A stretch of 64,000 bases of DNA from positions 407,239 to 471,238 of the forward strand of contig NZ_JAGYPM010000001.1 of the NCBI RefSeq assembly GCF_018343665.1. The letters run 5' to 3'. Both the position numbers and the translations under genes were made by a program. The notes below the pieces were generated by a model. That model saw only the letters and a program-made list of their open reading frames with translations. It ran no database searches and had not been told where the DNA came from. The DNA is from Cytobacillus citreus (GTDB lineage: Bacteria; Bacillota; Bacilli; Bacillales; Cytobacillaceae). Below, in pieces: positions 1-9,276 of the stretch (position 1 is its first letter; each line of letters starts with the position of its first letter).

Positions 1-69
1 ATATGGTATTCAATGATTAATTTTCACAATATTTAATAAATTTTTTATTAAATTCAAACTTAGAAAGAA

Positions 70-96
70 AAGGGAGCCTCATTTAATGGGGCTCCA
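70..96 (-). terminator. Rho-independent terminator of the MFS gene
   Basis: Stem GGAGCC/GGCTCC just past the stop codon of the leftward MFS gene, followed on the minus strand by a T-rich run. Confidence 0.75.
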
Positions 97-103
97 CAGT
101 TTC

Positions 104-1336
104 TTATGAATTCCATTCATTTAGTTTTTGATCAGAAGGGAGAAGGAGAGTTAGTAACCCAATTAGCGGTAAAAAAGCAGTTAGAATCATCGTGTTTGTA
201 ATACCGATAATATCTGCTAAATAGCCGATTACCATTGACCCAATTGCACCCATTCCAAATGCAAGACCGACTGTTAATCCAGCCATTGTACCAATTTTAC
301 CTGGAACTAGCTCTTGTGCGTATACCACTGTTACTGAGAAGCTTGACATAAGTATAAAACCTGTAATTGTGAGCAAACAAAATGCAGCAACTGGTGGTAC
401 AATTGGAATCAAAATTGTTAATGGTGCAGATACAATCATTGAAAGGAAGATGACTAGCTTTTTACCAAATCGATCTGCAAGTGGCCCGCCAAATAAAGTT
501 CCAAGAGCACCTGCCACTAAAAAGGCGAATAAAAAGATTTGAGCTTGTCTTATAGAGAAAGAGTAATTCTCAATAGTGTAAAAAGCATAATAATTTGTCA
601 TACCAGAAATGTACCAAGATCGAGCAAAAATTAGAACCAATATAAGAACGAGAGCAAATTTAACACCTTTTGATATTCCTTTTTGGTTTTCAATGGTTGA
701 TTTACTTTTTTTATTAAGCATGCTCTGCTCAATTCGAAGATTTCTAGCGTACCAAATGGCAATATAAGTTAAAAGCACAACAGCAATAGCGGCAACACCT
801 GTGAACCATGCTGCTCCTATTTGGCCAAGAGGTACAAGGATTAATGCGGTAATAAGTGGTGCCATTGCCTGTCCACTATTTCCCCCTACTTGGTAAATAG
901 ATTGGGCAAGTCCGCGCTTAGAACCAGCTGCCATATATGCTACCCTGGAGCCTTCAGGATGAAATACAGCTGATCCTAGTCCAATGAATACGACTGATAT
1001 CACGATATATTCGAAGCTTGGAGCTAATGCTAATCCAAGTACACCAATCATGCTGGAAGTTAATCCAATTGGTAAAGCATAGGGCATTGGTTTTTTATCA
1101 GTTGCCATACCGACTATTGGCTGTAAGACTGAAGCAACAATATTTAGTGCAAATCCAATAATTCCAAGCTGGGTGAAGGAAAGACCCATTGAGTTTTCCA
1201 AGATTGGAAACATTGCAGGGATAATCGCTTGGATTGAATCATTCAATAAATGACAGAGGCCTATGATGATCAATATTTTAAAAGACGTTTCATTGCTTCT
1301 TGAAATTGTCTGGGCCGCTGCTGCTGTGTTACTCAT
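104..1336 (-). CDS. MFS transporter, fosmidomycin-resistance (Fsr)-like
   Basis: Predicted 12-helix major facilitator permease of 410 residues in the cytoplasmic membrane. The N-terminal GLCHLLNDSIQAIIPAMFPI and the later LFGGPLADRFGKK loop are typical of the Fsr/YfnC branch of drug:H+ antiporters, so export of a small toxic compound is likely but the substrate is unknown. The ATG is preceded by AAAGGAG at good spacing. The gene stands alone with its own terminator and an upstream palindrome that could be a regulator site. It could instead be a general metabolite permease; the family assignment is firmer than the substrate. Confidence 0.85.
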   Translation of the reverse strand: MSNTAAAAQTISRSNETSFKILIIIGLCHLLNDSIQAIIPAMFPILENSMGLSFTQLGIIGFALNIVASVLQPIVGMATDKKPMPYALPIGLTSSMIGVLGLALAPSFEYIVISVVFIGLGSAVFHPEGSRVAYMAAGSKRGLAQSIYQVGGNSGQAMAPLITALILVPLGQIGAAWFTGVAAIAVVLLTYIAIWYARNLRIEQSMLNKKSKSTIENQKGISKGVKFALVLILVLIFARSWYISGMTNYYAFYTIENYSFSIRQAQIFLFAFLVAGALGTLFGGPLADRFGKKLVIFLSMIVSAPLTILIPIVPPVAAFCLLTITGFILMSSFSVTVVYAQELVPGKIGTMAGLTVGLAFGMGAIGSMVIGYLADIIGITNTMILTAFLPLIGLLTLLLPSDQKLNEWNS

Positions 1337-1373
1337 TATCAGGACTCCTTTGGAAATAATGTTTTAATAAATT

Positions 1374-1400
1374 TAGTATTACTAAATAAATATAATACTA
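1374..1400. promoter_or_regulatory. Palindrome upstream of the MFS gene, candidate operator
   Basis: Perfect 8-bp inverted repeat TAGTATTA / TAATACTA separated by 11 bp, 38 bp upstream of the MFS start codon. This layout suits a dimeric MarR or TetR-type repressor. The rest of the spacer (1401-1620) has no intact gene. A short run near 1540-1587 reads like the tail of a lost reading frame but cannot be assigned. Confidence 0.45.
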
Positions 1401-1620
1401 GATGATGAAGGATATCAAATGGTTTTTTCTATTCATCATTAATTGTACAATAAAACGAAAAAATTTTGATTGTTCAATTAAGTTGGTCAATTAACCATAT
1501 TAATCTAGTCAGCGCTGAATAAAAAATAGCACCTGAGGTTCGAAATGAGCGCGTGAATCAAATGTTTGAAGAGATTAAGCCAGAATAGAACAAAAAACCG
1601 ATATGCCACTTATCATAAAT

Positions 1621-1645
1621 AAAAGAGCCAAAAACGGCTCTTTTA
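1621..1645 (-). terminator. Terminator of the kinase gene
   Basis: AAAAGAGCC / GGCTCTTTT hairpin directly after the kinase stop codon; symmetrical A and T flanks mean it could act in both directions. Confidence 0.8.
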
Positions 1646-1646
1646 T

Positions 1647-3146
1647 TTATTTTTCTTTTATCGGTAGAAAGATATCAACAATTGTTCCTTTATTTACTTT
1701 ACTTGAAATTTGAATTTCCCCACCAAATGATTGGAGGATTCTTTTACAAACAACGAGACCGAGTCCTGTACCTAAATCTTTAGAAGTATAGAAAGGCTGG
1801 AATATTTTTTCGATTTCTCCTTCAGGAATTCCGGAACCTGTGTCTGATACTTGAATTTGGCACCTAAAGGGCAGTTCAATGAGTGTAATTGTTAGTTTAC
1901 CACCCTTTGGCATAGATTCCAATGCATTTTTCGTAATATTAAGAATTACTTGTTTTAGCTGATCTTTCGTACAATCTACATAAACTGGTGAAAAAGGAAG
2001 GGATGACTCGTATTGAACAGTATTTAAATTAGCTTCTGATATTATGAGTGGCTCCAAATCTATAATTATTTTTCTAGTATCAATGATTTCAGTTTTCTGC
2101 GCTGTCGGTTTTCCAAGTATAAGAAACTCACTAACGATTTCATTTATTCTGCTTATTTCATCATTTATGACAGAAAAATAATATTGATCATCTGTATTAG
2201 TATATTTTTCACTTAAAAGCTGAACTAGCCCTTTTATTCCTGTTAAAGGATTCCTTATTTCGTGTGCGGTACTTGCTGCCAAAGTTCCAACAAGTTCTAG
2301 CTTTTGAAGTTCATTTTCTTTTTTCTCTCTTGCTGTTTGTTTTTTAAGCATAAAATACTTAATCAATAAAAACAAAATGTGGCAAATAAATATAAAAGGA
2401 ACCATAACGAGGGAAACCTTTTTTGAAATTTTACCCAAATCTCTTTTCGGGATTTCTACCTTAATACTCCATGGTAGTCGATCAATTGGTAAGGAGATAG
2501 AGTTTTTGTGAGAAAATTCAGTAGAGCCATTCATATTAATGTCGACGATGACCGATCCATTTGAATTTGTTACCGAAAGCTTTGTATCTGGAGTTAATAA
2601 TCTCATTATGTTTTGTACATAATCAATTCTTAAATGGGCGATTATGATTGATACTATTTGTCCCTCATCATTTAAAACAGGTTCTCCTATCCCAATAACT
2701 TTTTGACCATTTTTTAGTGTTTCAAGATTATTGGAAATAACGATATCTTTTGTACGAGTAATTTCCTTAATATATTCTTGATTTGATAAATTTGTATTGG
2801 TTAATAGTGAGTTTGAACCCGTAATGACTTTTCCATTTGGATCAAGTAAATAGATTCCCCCGTATCTTGGATCTTTGCTGTGGGTTTTTTTCAAGAGAGG
2901 ATGAAGCTTATCGATTGAATCTAATTCTGTTTCAGCAGTTAGTGCGAGAATGTCAAGTGTTGTTATGGTTTCGGCAATAAACTGATCCAAGCTTTTTTGG
3001 TGTATGGTGGCTATCCAAATGGCTTTTTCTTTTCGCTGAATGAAATCGCGATTAATTTCATCATACATATGGTAAATAAATGCAATAAATATCGGGATGA
3101 TGACAAGGATCATATATAAAAGATAATTACTTTTTCTACTTTTCAT
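1647..3146 (-). CDS. kinD: Membrane sensor histidine kinase, KinD-like sporulation kinase
   Basis: A 499-residue kinase. Membrane segment at about 7-26, an extracytoplasmic sensor of some 215 residues with the YLLDPNGKVITGS pattern of Cache domains, second membrane segment at about 245-267, then HisKA with AHEIRNPL (phosphorylated His near 295), N box NITKNALE, and ATP-binding DTGSGIPE and GTGLGL. Length and domain order match B. subtilis KinD (506 aa), which feeds the Spo0A phosphorelay and responds to matrix and root signals. The divergent neighbour looks like MhqR, as ykvD-ykvE in B. subtilis, supporting the name. ATG at 3146 has GGAG nine bases upstream; a TTG one codon earlier is less likely. 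Confidence 0.8.
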   Translation of the reverse strand: MKSRKSNYLLYMILVIIPIFIAFIYHMYDEINRDFIQRKEKAIWIATIHQKSLDQFIAETITTLDILALTAETELDSIDKLHPLLKKTHSKDPRYGGIYLLDPNGKVITGSNSLLTNTNLSNQEYIKEITRTKDIVISNNLETLKNGQKVIGIGEPVLNDEGQIVSIIIAHLRIDYVQNIMRLLTPDTKLSVTNSNGSVIVDINMNGSTEFSHKNSISLPIDRLPWSIKVEIPKRDLGKISKKVSLVMVPFIFICHILFLLIKYFMLKKQTAREKKENELQKLELVGTLAASTAHEIRNPLTGIKGLVQLLSEKYTNTDDQYYFSVINDEISRINEIVSEFLILGKPTAQKTEIIDTRKIIIDLEPLIISEANLNTVQYESSLPFSPVYVDCTKDQLKQVILNITKNALESMPKGGKLTITLIELPFRCQIQVSDTGSGIPEGEIEKIFQPFYTSKDLGTGLGLVVCKRILQSFGGEIQISSKVNKGTIVDIFLPIKEK

Positions 3147-3271
3147 CAATTTTGACTCCGTTTAAGATAATTATTTCAGTATATAGTATACCATTTTAAA
3201 CCAGATGAAGCTCACAACTAAATGCAAAATACAAAAAAAGGTTTTCTAATAATATGGAAAGTAGGTGTAAA

Positions 3272-3300
3272 TTGACATTAAACGATTGATTTTTTATAAT
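3272..3300 (+). promoter_or_regulatory. Sigma-A promoter of the MarR-type gene
   Basis: Consensus TTGACA, 17-bp spacer, TATAAT, ending 47 bp before the GTG start. The segment just after the -10 contains TTCAAGAT, one mismatch from an MhqR half-site (TTCGAGAT), so autoregulation is possible but a full palindrome is not visible. Confidence 0.85.
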
Positions 3301-3347
3301 TTACTTAGATTTCAAGATAATTTATATTAAAAAAGGATTGGATAAAA

Positions 3348-3797
3348 GTGAGTTCTGAACAAATAAAACAATCATTAAAATTATTTATTGTACTTTCAAG
3401 AGCGTATCGATCTATTAATGAGAATGTTAATAAACTTATTCAAACATATGGGCTTAACCCAACTGAATTTGCAGTTCTGGAGCTTCTTTATCATAAAGGA
3501 GACCAGCCCTTACAGCAAATCGGTGGAAAAATATTGTTAGCGAGTGGCAGTATTACTTATGTTGTAGACAAATTGGAGCAAAAAGGGTTTATAAGAAGAG
3601 CAGCATGTCCGAAAGATAGAAGGGTTACTTACGGGCAAATTACAGAAGCTGGTAAAGCCTTTATCGAGGATATCTTTCCTGACCATGAAAAGCAAATTCA
3701 TACGTTAATGTCGGAGCTTTCTGAGGAAGAAAAGGATACAGCGATAAATCTGTTAAAGAAACTTGGATTATCACAGATTAACAGACATACCAACTAA
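3348..3797 (+). CDS. mhqR: MarR-family transcriptional regulator, MhqR-like
   Basis: A 149-residue winged-helix repressor: dimerisation helices at both ends, DNA-binding core about residues 35-105 with LLASGSITYVVDKLEQKGFI as recognition region and the DRR wing (KDRRVTYGQIT). In B. subtilis MhqR (YkvE) represses quinone and catechol detoxification genes and lies next to kinD, as here. GTG start with AAAGGATTGG upstream. Which ligand or oxidant it senses cannot be read from the sequence; one Cys, in RAACPKD of the wing, is present. No detoxification target gene lies in this window apart from the distant MFS gene. Confidence 0.75.
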   Translation: MSSEQIKQSLKLFIVLSRAYRSINENVNKLIQTYGLNPTEFAVLELLYHKGDQPLQQIGGKILLASGSITYVVDKLEQKGFIRRAACPKDRRVTYGQITEAGKAFIEDIFPDHEKQIHTLMSELSEEEKDTAINLLKKLGLSQINRHTN

Positions 3798-3814
3798 TTC
3801 AATTTAATATACCT

Positions 3815-3850
3815 AATAATATGACGATCCAAATGGATCGTCATATTATT
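3815..3850 (+). terminator. Terminator after the MarR-type gene
   Basis: Long perfect hairpin, 16-bp arms around AAAT (ATGACGATCC / GGATCGTCAT core) with AT-rich flanks. Confidence 0.8.
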
Positions 3851-3923
3851 TAGAGGATTTATATATATAATTGTCGAAATAATAAAGTGCCTTAAAGGAA
3901 GTTAATTAAAAGGGGGAATTGGC

Positions 3924-5618
3924 ATGAGTTTTGAAAAATATACATATTCTCGTCCAAATTTAGAAGAATTAAGTAAGAAGTTTGAAATTGCTTTGCAAAA
4001 GTTTAAAAATGCAAAAACTTCTGAAGAGCAAAATATAGCTATGAATGAAATCAATGATTTGCGAAATGATGTCGGAACAATGTTCAATCTATGTTATATC
4101 CGCCACTCTGTGGATACAAATGATGAATTTTATAAAGCTGAACAGGATTATATAGATGAAATTCAACCAGAGGTGGAAGGGCTTGTAACGAAATATTATG
4201 AAGCCCTTGTGAATTCTGATTTTCGCTCTGAGCTTGAAGAGAAGTGGGGAAAACAGCTATTTGCATTAGCGGAAGCACAATTGAAAGTCTTTTCTCCCGA
4301 GATTGTACCGTTATTGCAAAATGAAAATAAGCTTTCATCTGAATATACAAAGTTAATAGCATCAGCCAAAATTGATTTTGAAGGGGAAGAGCTCACTCTT
4401 GCACAAATAGAACCCTTTACAGAGTCAACTGATAGAGAAATTCGTAAAAAAGCTAGTGAAGCACGGTTCGGATTTTTTGCTGAAAATGAGAATGAGCTTG
4501 ACAGAATCTATGATGAATTGGTCAAAGTTAGAGCTGAAATTGCTCATAAATTAGGTTACAAAAATTTTGTTGAGCTGGCTTATTTACGAATGCAGCGAAC
4601 AGATTATAATGCTGAAATGGTTTCCAAGTTCCGAGATCAAGTAAAAGAATTTATCGTTCCAATTGCAACAAAGCTAAAAGAACGTCAAAGAGAGCGCATT
4701 GGCGTCGATCAGCTTAAATATTTTGATGAAGGCTTTAATTTTAAATCTGGTAATGCTGTGCCTAAAGGAAGCCCAGATTGGATTATCGAAAACGGTCAGA
4801 CGATGTATGATGAGCTTTCAAAAGAAACTGGGGAATTTTTCTCTTATATGAGAGATGAGCAGCTCATGGATCTTGTTGCTAAGAAAGGGAAAGCAGGGGG
4901 CGGTTATTGCTCATACATAGAGAATTACAAGTCTCCATTTATTTTTTCAAACTTTAATGGGACTTCAGGTGATATAGATGTTCTTACCCATGAGGCAGGA
5001 CATGCATTCCAGATTTATTCTAGCCGTAATTTTGAAATTCCTGAGTATTATTGGCCAACGTATGAAGCATGTGAAATTCATTCAATGAGTATGGAATTCT
5101 TTACATGGCCTTGGATGGAAAAATTCTTTAAAGAAGATACAGAGAAATATAAATTTACTCATTTAAGCGGTGCATTATTGTTCTTGCCTTACGGTGTATC
5201 AGTTGACGAATTCCAGCATTGGGTTTATGAAAATCCTACTGCAACTCCTAAGGAACGAAAACAAGCTTGGAGAGAAATAGAAAAGAAATATTTACCGCAT
5301 AAAGACTATGATGGTAATGAGTATTTAGAAAATGGCGGCTTCTGGCAGCGTCAAGCTCATATTTATAATTCGCCTTTTTATTATATTGATTACACGCTGG
5401 CGCAGATTTGCGCTTTTCAATTTTGGAAGCGTTCAAGAGAAAATCAAGAGGTTGCATGGAAAGATTATGTGCATCTTTGCAGTTTAGGAGGCAGCAAGGC
5501 ATTTACTGGATTAGTTGCTGAAGCAAATTTAATTTCTCCATTTGAGGATGGCTGTGTTGAATCAGTTGTTGGAGAAATTGAAAGCTGGCTAAACACCGTT
5601 AATGATAAGAGCTTGTAA
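3924..5618 (+). CDS. M3-family oligoendopeptidase
   Basis: A 564-residue cytoplasmic zinc metallopeptidase that cleaves short peptides. Zinc site H356-E357-A-G-H360 (HEAGH) and third ligand E384 in EIHSMSME, 24 residues on, as in thimet oligopeptidase-fold enzymes. The N-terminal 300 residues are the helical lid typical of M3. It resembles the Bacillus M3 oligoendopeptidase subfamily distinct from PepF. ATG with AAAAGGGGG upstream. It is monocistronic, flanked by strong terminators, with no transport genes nearby. Role in peptide turnover is known for the family; physiological substrates are unknown. Confidence 0.9.
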   Translation: MSFEKYTYSRPNLEELSKKFEIALQKFKNAKTSEEQNIAMNEINDLRNDVGTMFNLCYIRHSVDTNDEFYKAEQDYIDEIQPEVEGLVTKYYEALVNSDFRSELEEKWGKQLFALAEAQLKVFSPEIVPLLQNENKLSSEYTKLIASAKIDFEGEELTLAQIEPFTESTDREIRKKASEARFGFFAENENELDRIYDELVKVRAEIAHKLGYKNFVELAYLRMQRTDYNAEMVSKFRDQVKEFIVPIATKLKERQRERIGVDQLKYFDEGFNFKSGNAVPKGSPDWIIENGQTMYDELSKETGEFFSYMRDEQLMDLVAKKGKAGGGYCSYIENYKSPFIFSNFNGTSGDIDVLTHEAGHAFQIYSSRNFEIPEYYWPTYEACEIHSMSMEFFTWPWMEKFFKEDTEKYKFTHLSGALLFLPYGVSVDEFQHWVYENPTATPKERKQAWREIEKKYLPHKDYDGNEYLENGGFWQRQAHIYNSPFYYIDYTLAQICAFQFWKRSRENQEVAWKDYVHLCSLGGSKAFTGLVAEANLISPFEDGCVESVVGEIESWLNTVNDKSL

Positions 5619-5630
5619 AAAATAAATAAG

Positions 5631-5711
5631 AAAGGACCGGGTCATTTTAAACTGCGACCCAATTTGTTAGACTTAACTAACAGCGAAGTGCAGTTCTTCC
5701 GGTCCTTTTTT
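5631..5711. terminator. Nested bidirectional terminator
   Basis: AAAGGACCGG / CCGGTCCTTT outer stem, AACTGC / GCAGTT middle stem and GTTAG / CTAAC inner stem, with a T tract on each strand. It lies between the converging oligopeptidase and clpE genes and is unusually long. Confidence 0.8.
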
Positions 5712-5717
5712 GTTTCA

Positions 5718-7868
5718 CTATTTATTGTTCATACTAATTACAATTTCCTCGTTTTCTAATTGTGCATGTAGGTCGCGATAACCTGAATGATCGATAATGA
5801 AATCTGCTAGCTTATCTTCAAGCTGATCTTGGATGACTCTTCTTAATGGTCGAGCTCCAAACGCTGGATGATATCCGGTTTCTGCAAGTTTTTCTTTTAC
5901 TTGATCAGAAATGGTAAGATCGATGTTTTGCTCTTTTAGATTTTCTTGCAGGTCTTTTAGCATAATCTCGACAATCTCAAGTAAATGTCCTTTTTCAAGA
6001 GATTTAAACTCAATTATACTATCAAAACGGTTTAAAAACTCTGGTTTAAAGAAAGAACCAAGTGAATCTAAAACGCTTGCTTCCTTCAACACTACATTTG
6101 TTTCAAAACCAACGTGAATTTCTTTGTTCTGAACACCTGCATTACTTGTCATAATAATCACTGTATCATTAAAGCTAACTGTTCGGCCTTGGCTATCAGT
6201 CAAGCGTCCGTCCTCTAAGATTTGTAGAAATATATGCTGAACATCAGGGTGTGCCTTTTCAATTTCATCAAGCAAAATAATGCTATATGGGTTACGGCGT
6301 ACCTTTTCAGTTAATTGACCTGCTTCCTCGTGGCCAACATATCCAGGAGGAGAGCCGATAATTTTTGAGACACTATGCTTTTCCATATATTCACTCATAT
6401 CAAGACGAATCATTGCTTCTTTTGAGCCAAATAATTCTTGGGCAAGAGTTTTTGATAGTTCGGTTTTACCAACACCAGTTGCTCCAACGAATAGAAATGA
6501 ACCAATTGGACGATTTTTCGCTTTAAGTCCAGCTCTGCTTCTGCGAATTGCCTTAGCGACCTTTTGTACAGCCTCATCTTGTCCAATAACCTTTTGAGAT
6601 AGGTTTGCTTCAAGATTCTTCATTTTTACCTGCTCATTTTCAATGAGCTTGCCGACTGGGATTCCAGTTTTCTTCTCAATTATTTCATGAATATGATAGA
6701 CTTCGACGATAGGACGTGAAGAGAGATTATTATTGTTAAGTGCTTTTTCTAGCTTAATTTCCTCTTCACGAAGCTTTGCTGCTGCTTCATAATTTTCCTC
6801 TTTTAATACTTTTTCTTTTTGTTTGCTAATTTCCTCTATGCGGTTATTAATCTGCTCGGAAGGTGTATAGTCTGATTTTAAATTAATTTTAGATCCCGCT
6901 TCATCCATTAAATCAATCGCTTTATCTGGGAGATAGCGATCATGGATATAACGGCTTGATAATTGAACACATGCTTTAATTGCTTCTTCGGAAATAGTAA
7001 CCTCATGATAGTCTTCATATTTAGACTTTAGGCCTCTAAGAATTTCAAGAGCTTCATCTTCTGTTGGCTCTAGTACATAAACAGGCTGAAAGCGGCGTTC
7101 AAGTGCTGGATCTTTTTCAATCTGACGGTATTCCTTTAATGTTGTTGCACCAACTAATTGCAGTTCACCCCTAGCTAATGCTGGTTTTAGAATATTTCCT
7201 GCATCCATTGATCCTTCTGCTGAACCAGCACCAACAAGTAGGTGTATTTCATCAATAAATAGAATAATGTTTTTTCGTTCCTGTAATTCACTTATTAATT
7301 GTTTCATTCTTTCTTCAAATTGGCCTCTAATTCCAGTATTTGCTACTAGTGAAGCGACATCTAACAAGAAAACATCTTTATTTAGAAGCTTTTTCGGTAC
7401 TTTACCCTCTAAAATCATCGTAGCAAGTCCTTCAGCTATTGCTGTTTTACCTACGCCAGGTTCACCAATTAATACAGGGTTGTTTTTATTTCTTCGATTT
7501 AAAATTTCAATGACACGGTTTACCTCCTCATCTCTTCCTATAACAGGATCAATGAGTCCAGCATTTGCTAATTGAGTTAGATTTCTGCCGAATTGATCAA
7601 TAAATCCGCCAGCGGATTTTTTATGTTCCGTATTTTGTGTAAATGATTGTTTTTGAAATGGTTGCTTACTTGAATCAATATGTTTGAATAATTCATCAAA
7701 TGGAAGTTGATTAAAACCTGGAAATCCGTTTGAACCAAAGGAGGAACCAATTTTTGCTTTTTCATGTTGATAACAGCTTTGACAAAGGATAAGGTTTTTT
7801 TCATTTCCGTTTATATTTACTTTAAATTGCACATTTGCTTCTTTTTGTTGACATTTTTCACAAAGCAT
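5718..7868 (-). CDS. clpE: ATP-dependent Clp protease ATP-binding subunit ClpE
   Basis: A 716-residue HSP100 unfoldase. N-terminal zinc finger C3-x2-C6 and C29-x2-C32 defines ClpE among Clp ATPases. Two AAA+ modules: Walker A GEPGVGKT (about 135-142) with Walker B ILFIDEIH, and GATGVGKT near 460 with IILLDEIE; a UVR-like coiled segment lies between them (about 340-375). It works with ClpP to unfold aggregated or CtsR-marked proteins under heat and disulfide stress. Start ATG with AGGAGG. In B. subtilis clpE also neighbours ykvI. Two CtsR boxes in the promoter show class III heat-shock control. Confidence 0.97.
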   Translation of the reverse strand: MLCEKCQQKEANVQFKVNINGNEKNLILCQSCYQHEKAKIGSSFGSNGFPGFNQLPFDELFKHIDSSKQPFQKQSFTQNTEHKKSAGGFIDQFGRNLTQLANAGLIDPVIGRDEEVNRVIEILNRRNKNNPVLIGEPGVGKTAIAEGLATMILEGKVPKKLLNKDVFLLDVASLVANTGIRGQFEERMKQLISELQERKNIILFIDEIHLLVGAGSAEGSMDAGNILKPALARGELQLVGATTLKEYRQIEKDPALERRFQPVYVLEPTEDEALEILRGLKSKYEDYHEVTISEEAIKACVQLSSRYIHDRYLPDKAIDLMDEAGSKINLKSDYTPSEQINNRIEEISKQKEKVLKEENYEAAAKLREEEIKLEKALNNNNLSSRPIVEVYHIHEIIEKKTGIPVGKLIENEQVKMKNLEANLSQKVIGQDEAVQKVAKAIRRSRAGLKAKNRPIGSFLFVGATGVGKTELSKTLAQELFGSKEAMIRLDMSEYMEKHSVSKIIGSPPGYVGHEEAGQLTEKVRRNPYSIILLDEIEKAHPDVQHIFLQILEDGRLTDSQGRTVSFNDTVIIMTSNAGVQNKEIHVGFETNVVLKEASVLDSLGSFFKPEFLNRFDSIIEFKSLEKGHLLEIVEIMLKDLQENLKEQNIDLTISDQVKEKLAETGYHPAFGARPLRRVIQDQLEDKLADFIIDHSGYRDLHAQLENEEIVISMNNK

Positions 7869-7884
7869 ATGACTACCTCCTGAA

Positions 7885-7945
7885 TTTGACTTTGACTATA
7901 TTTGACCTTTGAATTCATTATACTTTGACCTTTTTTGACTTTCAA
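7885..7945 (-). promoter_or_regulatory. clpE promoter with two CtsR operators
   Basis: On the minus strand: -35 TTGAAA (7940-7945), 17-bp spacer, -10 TATAAT (7917-7922). One CtsR heptad pair (AGTCAAA-AAA-GGTCAAA, 7924-7940) fills the spacer and a second (GGTCAAA-TAT-AGTCAAA, 7891-7907) lies just downstream, with an extra half-site at 7885-7890. Occupancy would block polymerase directly. Confidence 0.9.
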
Positions 7946-8083
7946 GTGTTTTGCCAAAAAAAATATAGGGAAATTTTAGCTTACCTCTATCCTTATAAAA
8001 TTAGCCATGTTACATGATTTCATATAATAGCTCGTCTTAGATTGGACATTGATTCATATATTGAAAGGGAAGGAGGAGATCAA

Positions 8084-9127
8084 GTGAAAACAAACTGGGG
8101 GGCAGCCTTTCAAATTGCTGCAGTATATGTGGGAACCGTAGTTGGGGCTGGATTTGCAACCGGTCGTGAAATAGTTGAGTTTTTCTCTCGCTTTGGATTT
8201 ATTGGATTCATTTCAATATTAATGAGCGGTTACATATTTATTTTTCTTGGTTCTAAATTAATGGTGATTGCTGCTCGAATTGAAGCAGCATCTTATCAAG
8301 AATTGAATGAATATTTGTTTGGAAAGCTATTTGGCTCAGTTATCAATCTATTAATGCTTTTGATGTTGCTTGGAGTATGTGCAGTGATGCTTTCCGGGGC
8401 AGGAGCTGTATTTGAAGAACAAATTGGATTATCAAAATATACGGGAATATTAATCACAATCGGCCTTTCCATTTTAGTTATGATACTAGGAACAAAAGGT
8501 ATTTTTGCAGTCAATACATTCGTTGTCCCGATGATGATTGCATTTAGTTTTCTCTTAATGATTATTTCTATATCACTTCCTAACTTTGCTAATCAAGTTT
8601 TGTTTATTCCATTTGCTGAAGACGGTTGGAAGGCTGTTGTTGCACCATTTTCTTATGCTGCTATGAATTTAAGCTTAGCTCAAGCTGTTTTAGTGCCAAT
8701 TGCAGCTGAAATCAAGGATGAACAAACGATTAGATGGGGAGGAGTATTAGGAGGAACAGCCTTAACTATTATTCTTATTTCAAGCCATTTTACGCTAGTA
8801 ATGCTTCCTAATCTTGAATCTTATCAAATACCGATGGCGGTGATAATGAGAACGATTGCTTCTTCATTCTTTTGGATTTATGTGTTCGTAATATATGGTG
8901 AAATTTTTACATCAGTTATTGGAAATGTTTTCGGAATTGAACGACAGGTGAGTAAATATATAGCCCTTCCAAGTATTATTACAGTTAGTATCATTTTTAT
9001 TATTTGTTTCTTCATTAGTTTAATAAATTACGGTAAACTATTAGCTTATTTATACCCGATCTTTGGATATTTAAGTATTATTTTTATCATATTACTATGG
9101 ATGAAGCCTTTAGCGGAGAGAAACTAA
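8084..9127 (+). CDS. ykvI: YkvI-like membrane transporter
   Basis: A 347-residue integral membrane protein with about ten predicted helices. The N-terminal AAVYVGTVVGAGFATGREIV is the glycine-rich first helix of the APC/LeuT-like fold and is characteristic of the YkvI family, so it is probably an amino-acid or other solute carrier of unknown substrate. GTG at 8084 has AAGGAGGAG at proper spacing; a TTG 14 codons upstream would place the ribosome site inside the gene. Same order relative to clpE as B. subtilis, but divergent transcription means it is not obviously under CtsR. Confidence 0.8.
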   Translation: MKTNWGAAFQIAAVYVGTVVGAGFATGREIVEFFSRFGFIGFISILMSGYIFIFLGSKLMVIAARIEAASYQELNEYLFGKLFGSVINLLMLLMLLGVCAVMLSGAGAVFEEQIGLSKYTGILITIGLSILVMILGTKGIFAVNTFVVPMMIAFSFLLMIISISLPNFANQVLFIPFAEDGWKAVVAPFSYAAMNLSLAQAVLVPIAAEIKDEQTIRWGGVLGGTALTIILISSHFTLVMLPNLESYQIPMAVIMRTIASSFFWIYVFVIYGEIFTSVIGNVFGIERQVSKYIALPSIITVSIIFIICFFISLINYGKLLAYLYPIFGYLSIIFIILLWMKPLAERN

Positions 9128-9128
9128 A

Positions 9129-9160
9129 AAAGACCTGGCATCGACCAGATCTTTTTATTT
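9129..9160 (+). terminator. Terminator of ykvI
   Basis: AAAGACCTGG / CCAGATCTTT hairpin with one wobble pair followed by TTTTATTTTT. Confidence 0.8.
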
Positions 9161-9172
9161 TTTCTCGATTTA

Positions 9173-9264
9173 GAGAAATGTCTAGCTCCACAAGGTAGGC
9201 TTCGACAGCATATGCATCGCACATTCAAAAGAGAAGCTTTTGGTCGTGCGATGCGCTTTTCTAT
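9173..9264 (+). repeat. R1 repeat, short form
   Basis: Begins AAATGTCTAGCTCCACAAGG and ends GCGCTTTTCT, the borders shared with copies near 27226, 39464, 44438, 45990 and 62915. The centre holds the inverted pair GCATCGCAC / GTGCGATGC. No coding sign. Confidence 0.65.
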
Positions 9265-9276
9265 GTTTTTGTATAT

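Noticed and set aside
3301-3322. Full MhqR operator after the mhqR promoter
   Set aside because: Only one half-site resembles the consensus; the other arm does not match.
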